From assembly GCF_008831285.2 (NCBI RefSeq), contig NW_022204507.1, forward strand, positions 1,924,001 through 1,988,000: a stretch of DNA of 64,000 nt. The letters are read 5' to 3'. A program made the translations under genes and the position numbers. The stretch's first letter is position 1. The number at the start of each line of letters is the position of its first letter. This DNA comes from Nymphaea colorata. Lineage: Eukaryota > Streptophyta > Magnoliopsida > Nymphaeales > Nymphaeaceae. The notes below the pieces were generated by a model. The model ran no database searches. It was given only the letters and a program-made list of their open reading frames with translations, and had not been told where the DNA came from. Positions 11,480 to 21,820 of this stretch are shown here, piece after piece.

Positions 11480-13720
11480 TATTTCAATTGCAACAAATTA
11501 TTTTACCTATTTCGGCTATGCTCTACAAGTTTTCATCTTGTAAAAAGTATCAATAATATCATTCGAATCAAACATTTGAGCAATGTCTTGCTCAATATAC
11601 AAAAATAGACAATCTGCAAAGAATTCATCCTCAATTTCGTTATGCAATTTTGTTTTAATAAGTTTGTAGGAAAGAATACCCTTTCTATGGTTCCAGTGAA
11701 GACAAAAAACATTAAAATAAGACAATTCAACTTGTATACGAAAGGATGTCCTTAATTTTTTACACTATGTGTCAATGCTTGACATACATTTGATGTTTTA
11801 CTCAAATTTTGAAAACTTAAATGATGACAAATATCATTCTTATAATATCTCAACAGATATCCTAAACATAGAAAAAATTGAATTTTAAAAATCTTCAAAA
11901 TAAAATTTCTCTACAAGAGTGTAAGCATTTTTTTTATTAAACGACTCATATTCATCTCTAAGGTTGAAGGTCAACATTAGACAAAGTATTTTTAAAGAAT
12001 TCATTTTAAATATACTATTTAACTCTACCAACTGAGAATCAATGACGACAATGAAAATATTTACATGATAATAATGTCTTACTATAATAAAATTAAGTTT
12101 AAGGTGAGAACGTGATTCTTAGACAAAATATTGAGCGCCCATATCTAGAATGGAGATCTCATGTGCCCTACAAAATGTTTCAACAGTATCTACAAATTTA
12201 TCTCAGTCAGTCTCTCTAAGTTCTTGTAGGAACTCATTTGAATTGTAAACCATATCCATTGCATTTAAAGTGTCTTGGCTTTGCCTTCGCAATGACTGAC
12301 ACAAAAGTATCACTCTCTTTGCCAAGTGCCAAAATAAATACAAATTCAAAATGATGTGATCATTTCGTATATTGTTACCTTTACTACGTATTTGATATAT
12401 TGATCCATTGTTTTTAATTTTTCTTAAACTGCACAAGTTGCATCGAACATTTTTATCAAATTGCACATAGATAAAAAAATATGATTCCCATCGAGTGTCA
12501 CCAAGTCATTATAGTAATCTCATTTTAAGTTATCTTCTTGCTTCAAGTTCATCTATAGCATCAAACTGCACATAGATAAAAAATGAGATTCTCATCGAGT
12601 GTCACCAGGTCATTATAGTGATCTCATTTTAAGTTATCTTCTTGTTTCAAGTTCATCTATAGCAATTCTAGATGCAATTTCATTTGTTTGAGTTTCATGC
12701 AAATTATCATTGCATTTACTATTTTCACGAATAACATTAATTACATATGTTAATTGTTCAAATTATCTATGAGCACAACAATGAATATAATATGCATAAG
12801 GGACATTTATTTAAAATTAATGATTGCAACACATTCCATCAATAAAGTAGAAACTTGAATTCTTCAAAGTAATTTTTGTAGTAACCCTCACATGTACAAC
12901 ATCTAAAAATCGCTCTTGAACTTGACCTTGATTATTAACAAATTTAAGAACAACAACCATTTACTATATCTTGGATTCATTTCTATCTTCATCAATAATA
13001 ATATAATATTTAGGATTACCAATTTCTTCTATAATTTTAGCTCTCATTTTACTTGCAAAAATATGTAAAATTTCTTTCTGCAACTTTGTCATTATAACTA
13101 GCCAAAGTTTTAATGAACTCAACAAAGTTACTTTGATTTAATGAACTTGAACTTTCATCATGACCATTAAAAGCACAATCTTGAAATGCTAACCAACAAA
13201 CAATATCTACAAATACCTTCAATCTCAAGCGGTTCTGAATACTCTGAATTTTATTTTTCGTTCATTTTATCTATGTGCTTGCTTTGATAACTTAAGTCAT
13301 TATAAGCTTGCACACTCATATTATGAAGTGAATTTGGTTTGACCCCTCATAACTACGAAATGCACATGCACCTACCTTTTTTCAGGCTCTGAATCATTTA
13401 GTTATAAATAGAGTATCATTTAAAGTAGGAGTGCTAAAAAGATAACAACACAAAAATTATGCACTATCTGTCTTGAGAGAATATTTTAACTACGAAAATC
13501 TTTACAATTAACATGAATGAAATTTACTAGGATAATCTGAAGGACTTGACAATGCATATCTACGAAGCTTGTGCTGATATGGCCCATAATTAATATAAGC
13601 ACCTAACTTCATCTCCCTCATTTACTGATATCTCCCATGTAGGATGTCACAAACCTGGATCATGTACTGTACTTTGTACAATTTAAATTTTTGAATACTT
13701 AAAAAGTAGAGAATCAAATT
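11480..13720 (-). pseudogene. hAT-family transposase (TTF zinc finger, DUF4371, dimerisation), decayed
   Basis: Remnant of a plant hAT transposase of the zinc-finger MYM-type-1-like group. Read right to left, blocks occur in family order. The TTF-finger region (DPGL, then GAYINYGPYQHKLRRYAL) is at about 13690-13520. DUF4371 starts near 13230 (WLAFQDCAFNGHDESSSS), then ILHIFASKMRAKIIEEIGNP, then VVLKFVNNQGQVQERFLD, to about 12870. The core is at about 12460-12060 (CQSLRRQSQDTLNAMDMV, FVDTVETFCRAHEISILDMG, HYYHVNIFIVVIDSQLVEL). The C-terminal dimerisation block (IKTKLHNEIEDEFFADCL, FDSNDIIDTFYKMKTCRA) is at 11640-11516. Many stops and frameshifts interrupt it. Terminal repeats were not located. 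Confidence 0.8.
12457..12667. repeat. 105-bp tandem duplication inside the hAT pseudogene
   Basis: Units 12457-12561 and 12562-12667 share TGCACATAGATAAAAAA, ATCGAGTGTCACCA.GTCATT and TTCAAGTTCATCTATAGCA. The period equals 35 codons, so the reading frame was not shifted by the duplication. It falls in the GDTRW-like region of the transposase. Confidence 0.85.
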
Positions 13721-14568
13721 CAAAAAGACCAATATCAAACACTTTCATACTAGAACAACCAACAATAGTAGCATCTTTGTTTTCTCTCTTTGCACCCTCT
13801 TGTTCAATAACTTTTTTTTTTAAATAATCATGAATGTTTTTCATCATCTTCTCAACAAACTTATAGGAAAAATCTGAAATTCGAAATAGACCATAAGATT
13901 CAAATTAGCCAAGAATAAATTCGTGTATAATCAACTAACTAACTACTCGCAACCCATGATATTATGACAATTAAGAAATTGTTAGTATGGTTAAAGTCGC
14001 TGCCTTGCTCTAGTTAGAATTTTTTTTTACTAATATGATATATAATGTCCCATTTTTCTACATTAATCTAAAAATATCAAGACAATAGTGCAAATAAAAT
14101 TATAAAACCATAATTGTGTAAAAAGATTAATATGACATGCTAATCTGAAATTGAAAGAGAGAATTCAGAACCCCTAATTCCCAAATGAGTCCATGATAAA
14201 CAGAAAACCCCCGAATCCATAGACTAGATTGAAAGCCCTCACATTGAAATACACAAAATAAATCAAAAGGGGCTAACTAAACTAATTACAAGTTAAATCA
14301 GGCTTTAGCATGCACTGCAACAAACAGCAGTCCCTTGATGGCTGGCTTCCTCTTTGTGTCTTTTGTCAAGCAAGCATAGAGGCAGAGGCACAACCTCACC
14401 ACATAGTTGAGTACAAGAAGAAATCAAATTTTGTCATGAATCATGAATATAATGCCACTGCCATTTGAGAAGAAGAAGAAGAAATCATAAGAAGGAGACC
14501 TTAGACATGAAGGGCAAAGGCTTAAGCTAGGCAGCAATAGACACTGGCACTCGCCATTGGGGCCTTGG
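13721..14568. other. Unrecognised AT-rich DNA
   Basis: No gene, RNA or element end that I can support. Confidence 0.35.
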
Positions 14569-14690
14569 TAAGGCTGGGCATCGGGCCGGGCCACCAGTGG
14601 GTACCCGGTACCCGGCCTGACTCGGGCCCAAAAAAAAGGGCACCAGGCTGGCTCGAAATGTTATCGAGCCGGCTTGGTGGGCCCGATAAT
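14569..14690. mobile_element. GC-rich patch, possible hAT-type MITE end
   Basis: GGCTGGGCATCGGGCCGGGC followed by alternating GGTACCCGG and GGGCCC words, then an abrupt switch to pure A/T near 14694. Plant hAT MITEs often begin with G(G/C)GCTGGGCA.CGGGCCGGG. No partner end was found. Confidence 0.3.
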
Positions 14691-14764
14691 AGTTTTTAAT
14701 ATATATTTTATTATTTTTTATATATTATTATAATATTTATTACAATTTTTAATATATACAAGTA

Positions 14765-16750
14765 TAAATGAGGATGGTAAGCGATTAATAAGACAACATG
14801 CAGTTAGGATTGCACCCCCCAAAAATAAGATGGTACATTGCTTTGTATCATGAAAGTATGAGCAACTTCCAACAAATATCAGTGTTTTCTCTCTACAACA
14901 CCATTCTGTTGCGAGGTATGTGGACAGGTGAATTGATGAACAATTCTATGTTTTGAGTAAAATTGCAAAAAATTTGACGATTTGAATTGTAGAGCATTGT
15001 CAGTGCGAACAAACTTAAGAGAAACTCCAAATTGAATCTTTATTTCAATAATAAGATTTTGAAAGAAACATATAGCTACAGAACATTCCTTCAATATGAA
15101 AACCCAACTAACACAAGAGAAATCATCAACTACGACAAGATAATACCAAAACTTAGACCGGCTAGCAGTACGGCTAGGCCCCCACATATCGACATGAAGT
15201 AAATCAAACATACTACGACTTGAACAACTTATACTTGATGAAAAACTACACCTAGTGTGCTTCCCAAGTTGACAGGCTTCGCACTGGAGTAGCTCTGACA
15301 TAGAAAGCAGAGGAAACAAGCAACGAAGTTTTGACCAATGGATGCCCAAGTTTGAGATGCCACTAAAGACTGGTACGTTTGGATGGGATTGAGGTAGCAG
15401 TTGTACCCAGGGGCTCGTACAAAAAATAGACTCCCCCTCGTTCATGGCCTCCACCAACCATCCCCCCCCCCCCCCCCCCAGTCTGCAAGTCTTGAAACCA
15501 TCACGAATCAGGATTAAAAATAACTCTACAGTTCAAACCATGGGTCAGCTCTTTAACTGATAGAAGGTGAGTGGGAAAGTCAGGAGCAAACAACATGTTA
15601 TTCATAGTTAAATAATCAGAAATTTTCACACTACTCAACCGATAATAGGTGAGAATCGTCCATCTGCAAGCTTCACCTGTATAGGTTGAGAAAAATGGTG
15701 AAGTACAATGAATAAATTTGGTCAACTGCAAAATGTTTGGAGGCTCCAAAATGAATAATCCATGAAATACGTGGATTTTGGGTTTGCATAGTGGTGGAAA
15801 AAGCGAAATCACCTACAAATGTAGAAGCCAAGGAAGAAGAAGAGGTTTTCTGAGCAAAAAAATGTTCATACTCGGATTTACTGATACGAACTGTGACTTT
15901 TTCTGCATTTGATTTTGTATTGTTATTTTCAACATGTGAAGCCTTTGGAATATGAGCAGAACCCTCGACCTGTGATGACTCAGAGTCTCAATTTATATGG
16001 TGACTATGTTTACTCCAGCATCTATCTTCTAGATGCCCAAGACTTCTACAAAAAGTGCATTGAAATCTACCACGTCCACCTCTCCCTCTACTGAAGGCAT
16101 GTTCACGACTTCTTGATATGGCTAAGGTTTGCCTGCGGCCTCCTGAGATAGCTAATGCTGAAGAGGGTGCATCTGTTGAGGATGGAGAGAGAGTCACCGC
16201 CAAACGACTTAGCCTATTATAGGCCTCAACAAGGTTTGGAATTTCAGCCCCATTCAACATTTGGGCTTTGGAAACTGTAAAATCAGGAGATTACCTAGCT
16301 AAAAATTCCGCTACCATGTGCTGCTCAAAGTGAGTTCTGTAGCATGACTGGCAAGGGGGATGTAGTGCTTTGAGCCTTTCATAGGCTGATTTTCTGACAC
16401 AAAGTACTCGGCCAGATCTAAGTCACCATGTTCGAGCTTAAGAAGTTCTTCTTCAACCTGCAAAATTTGCTCATATTCTTATCGTGAGTGTAAGTTTGAT
16501 TCAAAAATTCCCACATATGTTTGGCAGAGGTATAACATGCAATCGTAGAAGTGATGTGCACTTGCACGCTATTCATAATCATAATAACAATATTATTATC
16601 TTCCTCCCATGTCGAATATTTTTTTGTCTTAGTTAGGGGTTCCTCCTCCTCAATAACATGTTCCTTTTTGTGTCCCTTAATAAACATCATAAATACACGA
16701 GACTAGATTTCATAGTTTGAGCCGTCTAACTTCATAGTATAGACCAAAAT
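14765..16750 (-). pseudogene. copia gag-protease-integrase, multiply broken (E1)
   Basis: Gag occupies about 16750-15988: LDGSNYEI near 16730, KGHKKEHVIEEEEPL at 16675, and a zinc knuckle (CTFCRSLGHLEDRCW, CX2CX4HX4C complete) near 16050. The spacer and post-protease block lies at 15812-15501 (FAPDFPTHLLSVKELTHGL). Integrase is at 15457-14770: GAG-pre-integrase CEACQLGKHTRC, then first Asp in LLHVDMWGPSR, second in RTDNALQF, and catalytic Glu in NGVVERKH near 14883. It continues after a stop into an YFWGGAILTACCLINRLPS block. Stops, frameshifts and an 18-base poly-C (15462-15479) interrupt it. The chain is cut before RT. Confidence 0.75.
15462..15479. repeat. (C)18 homopolymer
   Basis: Eighteen consecutive C (G on the coding strand of E1) inside the protease-to-integrase spacer. 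The homologous place in element D has only short G runs, so this is slippage expansion. Its true length is uncertain in any assembly. Confidence 0.85.
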
Positions 16751-17504
16751 GAAAGAAGGTTCCTTAATACTTTATATTCTCCTTGCATATTAGCTGTAAT
16801 ATCTCTCTGGTCCCTTAGATAGATCAAAACAAAATATCTGCATACTTTACCTAGACTGCAAATTGCAGAACTAGGAACAATATAAACATGCAGGCAGGCA
16901 AGTCATGTGACAGATTTTAAATTCCAGAATGTATTAACATGCAGTCAGAGTAGGCAGTAGAATATAAACATGCAGCAGGTTGAACACAAACAAAAAAATA
17001 GCAAACTATTTTCAGACATAGACAGTAGGTAACCATTTTCAGATATGGATAGCAGGCAGCAAACATGCATAAGTTTGACAACAGATTTCAACACAAACTT
17101 GCCTGCTCCAAATCAACTTCAACGCTGCTGCCAAACAAAAAGGATTGAAACCTACCAACTCCACTTGACTTCAACGATGCTGACCCTCCATACGATTTCA
17201 AGCCTGCCAACATGACATTCCTTGAACTGTGAGGATCCACCAGGCACCACATGACCAAGTAGTTCAGAATGTCCTAGCAGATCAGAAGTTCTATGGCCTG
17301 GACTTCTTCAACGTCAGCAACTAAGTCCGATCTGAACTTGCAGCGAGTTCTGATCTGATCCTCCACTCAGTGACATGATCTGCCCTGAACTTCTTCAATG
17401 GCAGCAACTAAGTCAGATCTGATACACCCCAACATTTATATTTGAATGATGACATCATATTTGGTTTTTCAGCAACTTAACGACTTCAACAGCAACATAA
17501 GGGT

Positions 17505-17539
17505 GCTAATCACGTTTCTACATGTTAAACGTGATTAGC
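17505..17539 (-). other. Perfect 13-bp hairpin in the E1 leader
   Basis: Arms GCTAATCACGTTT (17505-17517) and AAACGTGATTAGC (17527-17539) with a 9-nt loop. It lies about 150 nt downstream of the primer site in the RNA leader. Element D has a different hairpin in the same region. Confidence 0.75.
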
Positions 17540-17680
17540 CTCTTTCCATCAAACAGTCCAATTGCTTCTTTTGTAAACAACAAGAACTTTACACGTGAAA
17601 CCCTAGCTTGGAGGAAGAGATGAGAAATGAGGGAAGGAGGGAAGTAGCATGAAACCCTAGATGACACAGCCCTAGGTCTA

Positions 17681-17694
17681 CAACTTTGATACCA
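17681..17694 (-). promoter_or_regulatory. Primer-binding site of E1
   Basis: The minus strand reads TGGTATCAAAGTTG, an initiator-Met tRNA primer site with A in place of the usual G at the ninth base. Element D has the same variant. Confidence 0.7.
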
Positions 17695-17876
17695 TGTTGT
17701 CATGAGAGAAAGAGAGAGGAAGAAACACACAAAAATCTTATTGATGACTTAACCTAACCCCTTACTTAAGGGAGAATTAAGGTACAAAACATAATTACAT
17801 TGTAAACCAGAAAGTTATAGAAAATAATTAAAGAACTGTCAGGTTCTTTAATGTTCAAAAACCTACCTTATCGTCA

Positions 17877-17879
<3 letters not shown>
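17695..17879 (-). repeat. 5' LTR of E1 (185 bp)
   Basis: The minus strand begins TGTTGACG and ends CATGACAACA, giving TGTTG/CAACA inverted ends, and directly abuts the primer site. The right end merges into a CA/TA microsatellite. Confidence 0.65.
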
Positions 17880-17909
<30 letters not shown>

Positions 17910-17948
17910 ATATATATATATATATATATAATATAAAATATATGTATG

Positions 17949-18038
<90 letters not shown>
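17877..18038. repeat. Compound (CA)n(TA)n microsatellite
   Basis: About 24 bp of CA followed by about 135 bp of nearly pure TA with small interruptions. It abuts the E1 LTR end. Confidence 0.9.
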
Positions 18039-18042
<4 letters not shown>

Positions 18043-18044
18043 CG

Positions 18045-18540
18045 AGCTTGTGGAGGATGCACATTCGTCATCCCACAGGTCATCACCTTCCTGATTGCCG
18101 AAATAGATCGTGCTTCTATTAATGACAGCTGAGCCCTTTGACAGTACTTACCCACCACCTCTAAACTTTTGATCTCCCAACCTGCCCACCTGCCTTACAG
18201 ACTCCAAATACTGCTTGAAACTATGGGAAGGAGCAGAAGAAGCAAAGGCATTATATAGCTTGTGGAGGATGCACATTCGTCATCCCACAGGTCATCACCT
18301 TCCTGATTGCCGAAATTGATCGTGCTTCTATTAATGACAGCTGAGCCCTTTGACAGTACTTACCCACCACCTCTAAACTCTTGATCTCCCAACCTGCCCA
18401 CCCGCCTTACGGACTCCAAATACTGCTTGAAACTATGGGAAGGAGCAGAAGAAGCAAAGGCATTATATTCACTCTTAATTTCCCAACCTGCCCACCTGCC
18501 TTGCTTAACATATGGGGAGGCGTAGGAGAATCAAAGGCAG
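18045..18540. repeat. 212-bp tandem repeat, two full units and a decayed third
   Basis: Unit 1 (18045-18256) and unit 2 (18257-18468) are nearly identical from AGCTTGTGGAGGATGCACA to AGCAAAGGCATTATAT. A partial, more diverged third unit (about 18478-18540) repeats CCCAACCTGCCCACCTGCCT and GGAG.AGAAGAATCAAAGGCA-like text. No domain recognised on either strand. Confidence 0.85.
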
Positions 18541-19905
18541 TAAATCCGCTTTCCATCTCAGTCCTGCCACTGCCAAACCTTGCGGCTAGACTTACCCCCT
18601 CGTTCAAGGACTAGATCGAACCCCCAACTGCTTTCTGCAATATATGATGAAAATTTACTGACATTTACATCATGTCAGACATGTCTTCATGTTCATCATC
18701 TTCATCCTTGAAGAACCCTCCTTTGATGACAGCGTGCAAGATGCGACATGTGGTTTGTCTTAGCAAGTGATGCTCATATTTTCTTTGAACAATGTCCCTT
18801 GATGGCAAATGAATGGAGAAGAGCGTTAAGTGAAGGCCCTTTTGGCAAGAGTGGAGGCTGAAAGTTAACTTTTTTTGTTGCCTTCTGGTGTATAGGCAAG
18901 AGTGGTCAAAGTGGGGTTATCAGATTATGAAAACAGAGGCATACCCAGATGACATTGAACTTTTTGAAGATCTTAAGTTGGAACCTGTCAATGAGTTTTT
19001 GACAGTGAACAGTAGAGAGAAAGCATCGAAGGAAGTCACGCTTTCCCCAGTAGTGCAATCTGAAACTTGGCAACTTCATCCTGGATGTCGGAGTACTCCT
19101 GATCTTCGATGATTTGAAGATCGTAAGTTCAACTCCTTGCAGTGTCTTGTGTATTTGATGCAATTGGAAACTCTCCCTCTCAATGCGACCTTTGGTTCGC
19201 TTGCTATCCAGTGGACAATGACAACTTTGCTCAAAATACACTTTAATGATATACAACAATGAAAACCTAACTTTTAGGTATCATTTGAACAAAATCAAGT
19301 GATTGTTTTAAATATAAAAAAAAAGAAATCTATTAGTATTTCCTCGTTCTCAATAATCCACTTAATTCTTTTCAATAATGCCAGGCATTCAGAACATTTT
19401 GGTGGTTTTCTTGAAAAGCTACTCATGAATAACTTAGAAAAGAAAATCTGAAAAGGCAGAGCAGAGTAACAAGAAACAAAAATGACTGTTCTCAGTCTGT
19501 TGTCACAATAGTCCCAGTTCAATACCACTGCGCCAGCTAAATCCAGTTCCCGCTCATTGACTCACCCCGTGCCTATGTAGTGACGGAAATGGGAATAGTG
19601 ACAATGAAGGAAAAAGAGAAAAAGAAAGAAGAGAGTTGAGGCTATTTTAGGGAAAAATTAATTCTTACCAATACGACAAGGTCCATTATTGCTTCAGATG
19701 AAAAAAGACTAAAAGGCAAACTTTATTAAATGTTTTGGTTCGTCAATTGACAGCCACTGGTAATTTTGAACATATTATCAGCATAATAATAACAATAATA
19801 ATAATTATAGTAATAGTATAGTAGTTTCGCTGCATTAGTCGATCTTGAACAGATCCGAAATAACTTCCCCACTATATAGACAAGAAATTGTTGCGAAAGA
19901 GTGAC
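18541..19905. other. Unrecognised DNA with one short open frame
   Basis: The frame 18888-19112 (+, 74 codons) follows a plausible acceptor (TGTATAG|GCAAG near 18897) and encodes an acidic stretch (EAYPDDIELFEDLKLEPVNE). I recognise no domain and see no supporting exon. The rest holds nothing I can name. Confidence 0.3.
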
Positions 19906-19931
<26 letters not shown>

Positions 19932-19936
<5 letters not shown>

Positions 19937-20570
19937 AAGCCTTAGGAAAACAACAAACGTGTAACTTTTCATAAGAAGAGAAAAAGCAAGTTAAGGGTAT
20001 TTTAGTTGATTTTGTATATCCACTAATCTCAGACTTCAGATAGCCCAAACTAATTTAATGAAAAATTGGATTCGTTTAATTGTAAGAAAATAGTAGGTGT
20101 GTTATTGACAAGTTTAATTCCTTTTAGATCTAGTTTCAAAAAATCCACCTTCTTGGAAAAACCTAAGGTTGTGGTAATTTGGCAATTTTCACGTATTAAC
20201 CAACCTCAGGTTTTAGATAGCTGAAATTAATCTAATGGGAAAAGTAGAATTGATTAATGGCGGAAACTTTGAGCATGTTTTTAACAACATAAACACCTTA
20301 AATGTGTTCTGAAGATTGCAAGTTGTTTATTTCTTCTTTTAAAATTTTCCTTATCTTTATTTATTTTGGGTGCAAATGGAGAATCAATTTTTAGTTCTAG
20401 GATCTATAATCATCTCATATTTTGAGTTCCAAATGGTTCCTAGTGAAATGCATCCTGAAATATTTTTTTTATTTCTCTTTTCATGCATCTGCAATTCATC
20501 CAGTTGATCATGGAGTAAATGAACATGGATGAAGCACGTTGGATGCTTTCAACAGGCAGGCATCAGTCAA
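19932..20570. repeat. Dispersed ~0.64 kb segment, copy 2
   Basis: Second copy of the segment at 9620-10252, in the same orientation and about 10.3 kb away, again preceded by a (GA)n tract (19906-19932). Similarity stops just after GGCATCAGTCAA. No terminal repeats or target duplication are seen. Confidence 0.8.
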
Positions 20571-20809
20571 TACGAAAACACATAATATAAACTAATTTTG
20601 CCCTTTTAATTGTTAATGAGATATATATTATGATATTCTGCATAATTTTATGCAGATTGCATCAATTACCTACGACCTGATATTTAGAAAGAAGGGAGGT
20701 TTGGGGAGGGGGGAATGTGGGGGAAGATTCCAGCTAGCCATGTTTCAAATTGGTCTGAAGATTATTTTCTTGCATAACTAACTACACATATTGATATTTA
20801 TTGCCAAAA

Positions 20810-20810
<1 letters not shown>

Positions 20811-20866
<56 letters not shown>
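20811..20866. repeat. Compound (TG)n(TA)n microsatellite
   Basis: About 26 bp of TG followed by about 28 bp of TA. Confidence 0.9.
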
Positions 20867-20867
<1 letters not shown>

Positions 20868-21019
20868 ATGTCTCTCATGAATGAATTATGGCTGTCCAAT
20901 TTCCAAAAGAAAACAACTGCTCAAAAGCAAAGGAGGTTATATATGCCCTCATGATGCACAAAAATTGCATGCACGTCAGCTGATCATCTGCCATGTGTCG
21001 TGCAAAAGTGAATTGGAAG

Positions 21020-21086
21020 CTGAATCTGTGCACATCTGGATCCATCGTGAATCAAAAGCTGAATCGGTGCACGTATGGGTCCATGG
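21020..21086. repeat. ~40-bp tandem duplication split by the Tork insertion
   Basis: AGCTGAATCTGTGCAC..CTGGATCCAT.GTGAATC is followed by AGCTGAATCGGTGCACGT..GGGTCCATGG. The text resumes after the element at 26589 as CATGGTGAATCGG. The retrotransposon therefore landed in the second unit of a small pre-existing duplication. Confidence 0.7.
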
Positions 21087-21764
21087 TGTTGGGTCGGGTC
21101 CAGCCTCAAGTGAGGACCCGACCTGGGTGGTAAGAAAAAGGGGGAAAGGGCACCCGACGGTGCCTCAACCCCTCACGTCTCTCTCTCTCTCTCTCTCTCG
21201 TGTGCTTTTCTTTGGGGAAAAAAGAAGAGGGCTTCCCTCTTGTGGCTGCTCACAACAAGAGAAGAGGAGAGAAGGAGAAGAGGAAGGCAAGGAAGAGAAG
21301 AAGGAGAAATCGCAACGCGCGTGGGTTGATCGGCACGCCAAGAAGAGAGAGGAAGGACAAAGAAGAAAGAGAAAATGAAGGGAGTCTTCATTGGGTGATT
21401 TCTTTCTTGAATCTTTGGGGCTCTTTCTTTCATTCGCATAAGAGAGTGTTATTGTTCTCTTTAGTTCACTGTTTTTCTTAAAACAGTAGGGATATTGCTG
21501 CTCGTGTATTTGGCTCCCTTTCTTGATATATAGAAAGTCTCTCTTGCCCGTGTTTTTTTACCCCATTATTGGGGGTTTTTCACGTAAATTGGTCTCTTAT
21601 TTTCTGCATTGTTTAGCATATATCTTGACGTATATTGCTGCAATAGTGGTGTTGGAAACTTGATCTTATGCGCAGCCCTGTGATTCTGTTTTTCAGCAGT
21701 TTTGTGTTGGTTTGGCCTCTTTTATTGTTGTTGAAGCATTCTTTTGGGGGACACAACTATAACA
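21087..21764 (+). repeat. 5' LTR of the Tork-like element (678 bp)
   Basis: Begins TGTTGGGTCGGG and ends CTATAACA. Carries a hairpin at its very start (GGTCGGGTCC 21092-21101 pairing with GGACCCGACC 21114-21123, plus an inner CCTCA/TGAGG), a (CT)n tract at 21176-21200, and a purine-rich block at 21250-21385. The short frames inside are artefacts of low-complexity sequence. Confidence 0.9.
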
Positions 21765-21767
21765 AAG

Positions 21768-21779
21768 TGGTATCAGAGC
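21768..21779 (+). promoter_or_regulatory. Primer-binding site (Tork-like element)
   Basis: TGGTATCAGAGC, complementary to the initiator-Met tRNA 3' end, three bases after the LTR. Confidence 0.9.
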
Positions 21780-21820
21780 TAGGTTAGCGCCAGGTTGGTT
21801 GTGTGCATTCTTATTAAAGG

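Larger units (their letters stand above)
14765..17879 (-). mobile_element. Ty1/copia element E1, 5' half, decayed
   Basis: Minus-strand copia with 5' LTR (17879-17695), PBS, ~0.95 kb leader, and gag, protease and integrase remnants. It breaks off inside integrase near 14765, where AT-rich DNA begins. RT, RNase H and the 3' LTR are missing. It belongs to the same family as plus-strand element D at 55243-64000: both have ~190-bp LTRs, a TGGTATCAAAG primer site, a hairpin in the leader, and matching gag text (KEHVIEE near the start, FQCTFC at the zinc knuckle). Confidence 0.8.

Noticed and set aside
14569-14690. The GC-rich patch as an end of the hAT pseudogene at 11480-13720
   Set aside because: No matching inverted end was found left of 11480, and the spacing is uncertain. 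Kept only as a weak possible MITE end.
15988-16094. Plus-strand frame over the E1 zinc knuckle
   Set aside because: Antisense to the identifiable CX2CX4HX4C motif of gag.
17855-18158. Isoleucine/tyrosine repeat frames
   Set aside because: Pure translation of the TA microsatellite.
20881-21481. Two long plus-strand frames across 20881-21481
   Set aside because: They lie across the 5' LTR edge in CT- and purine-rich sequence and are repeated in the 3' LTR. No domain.
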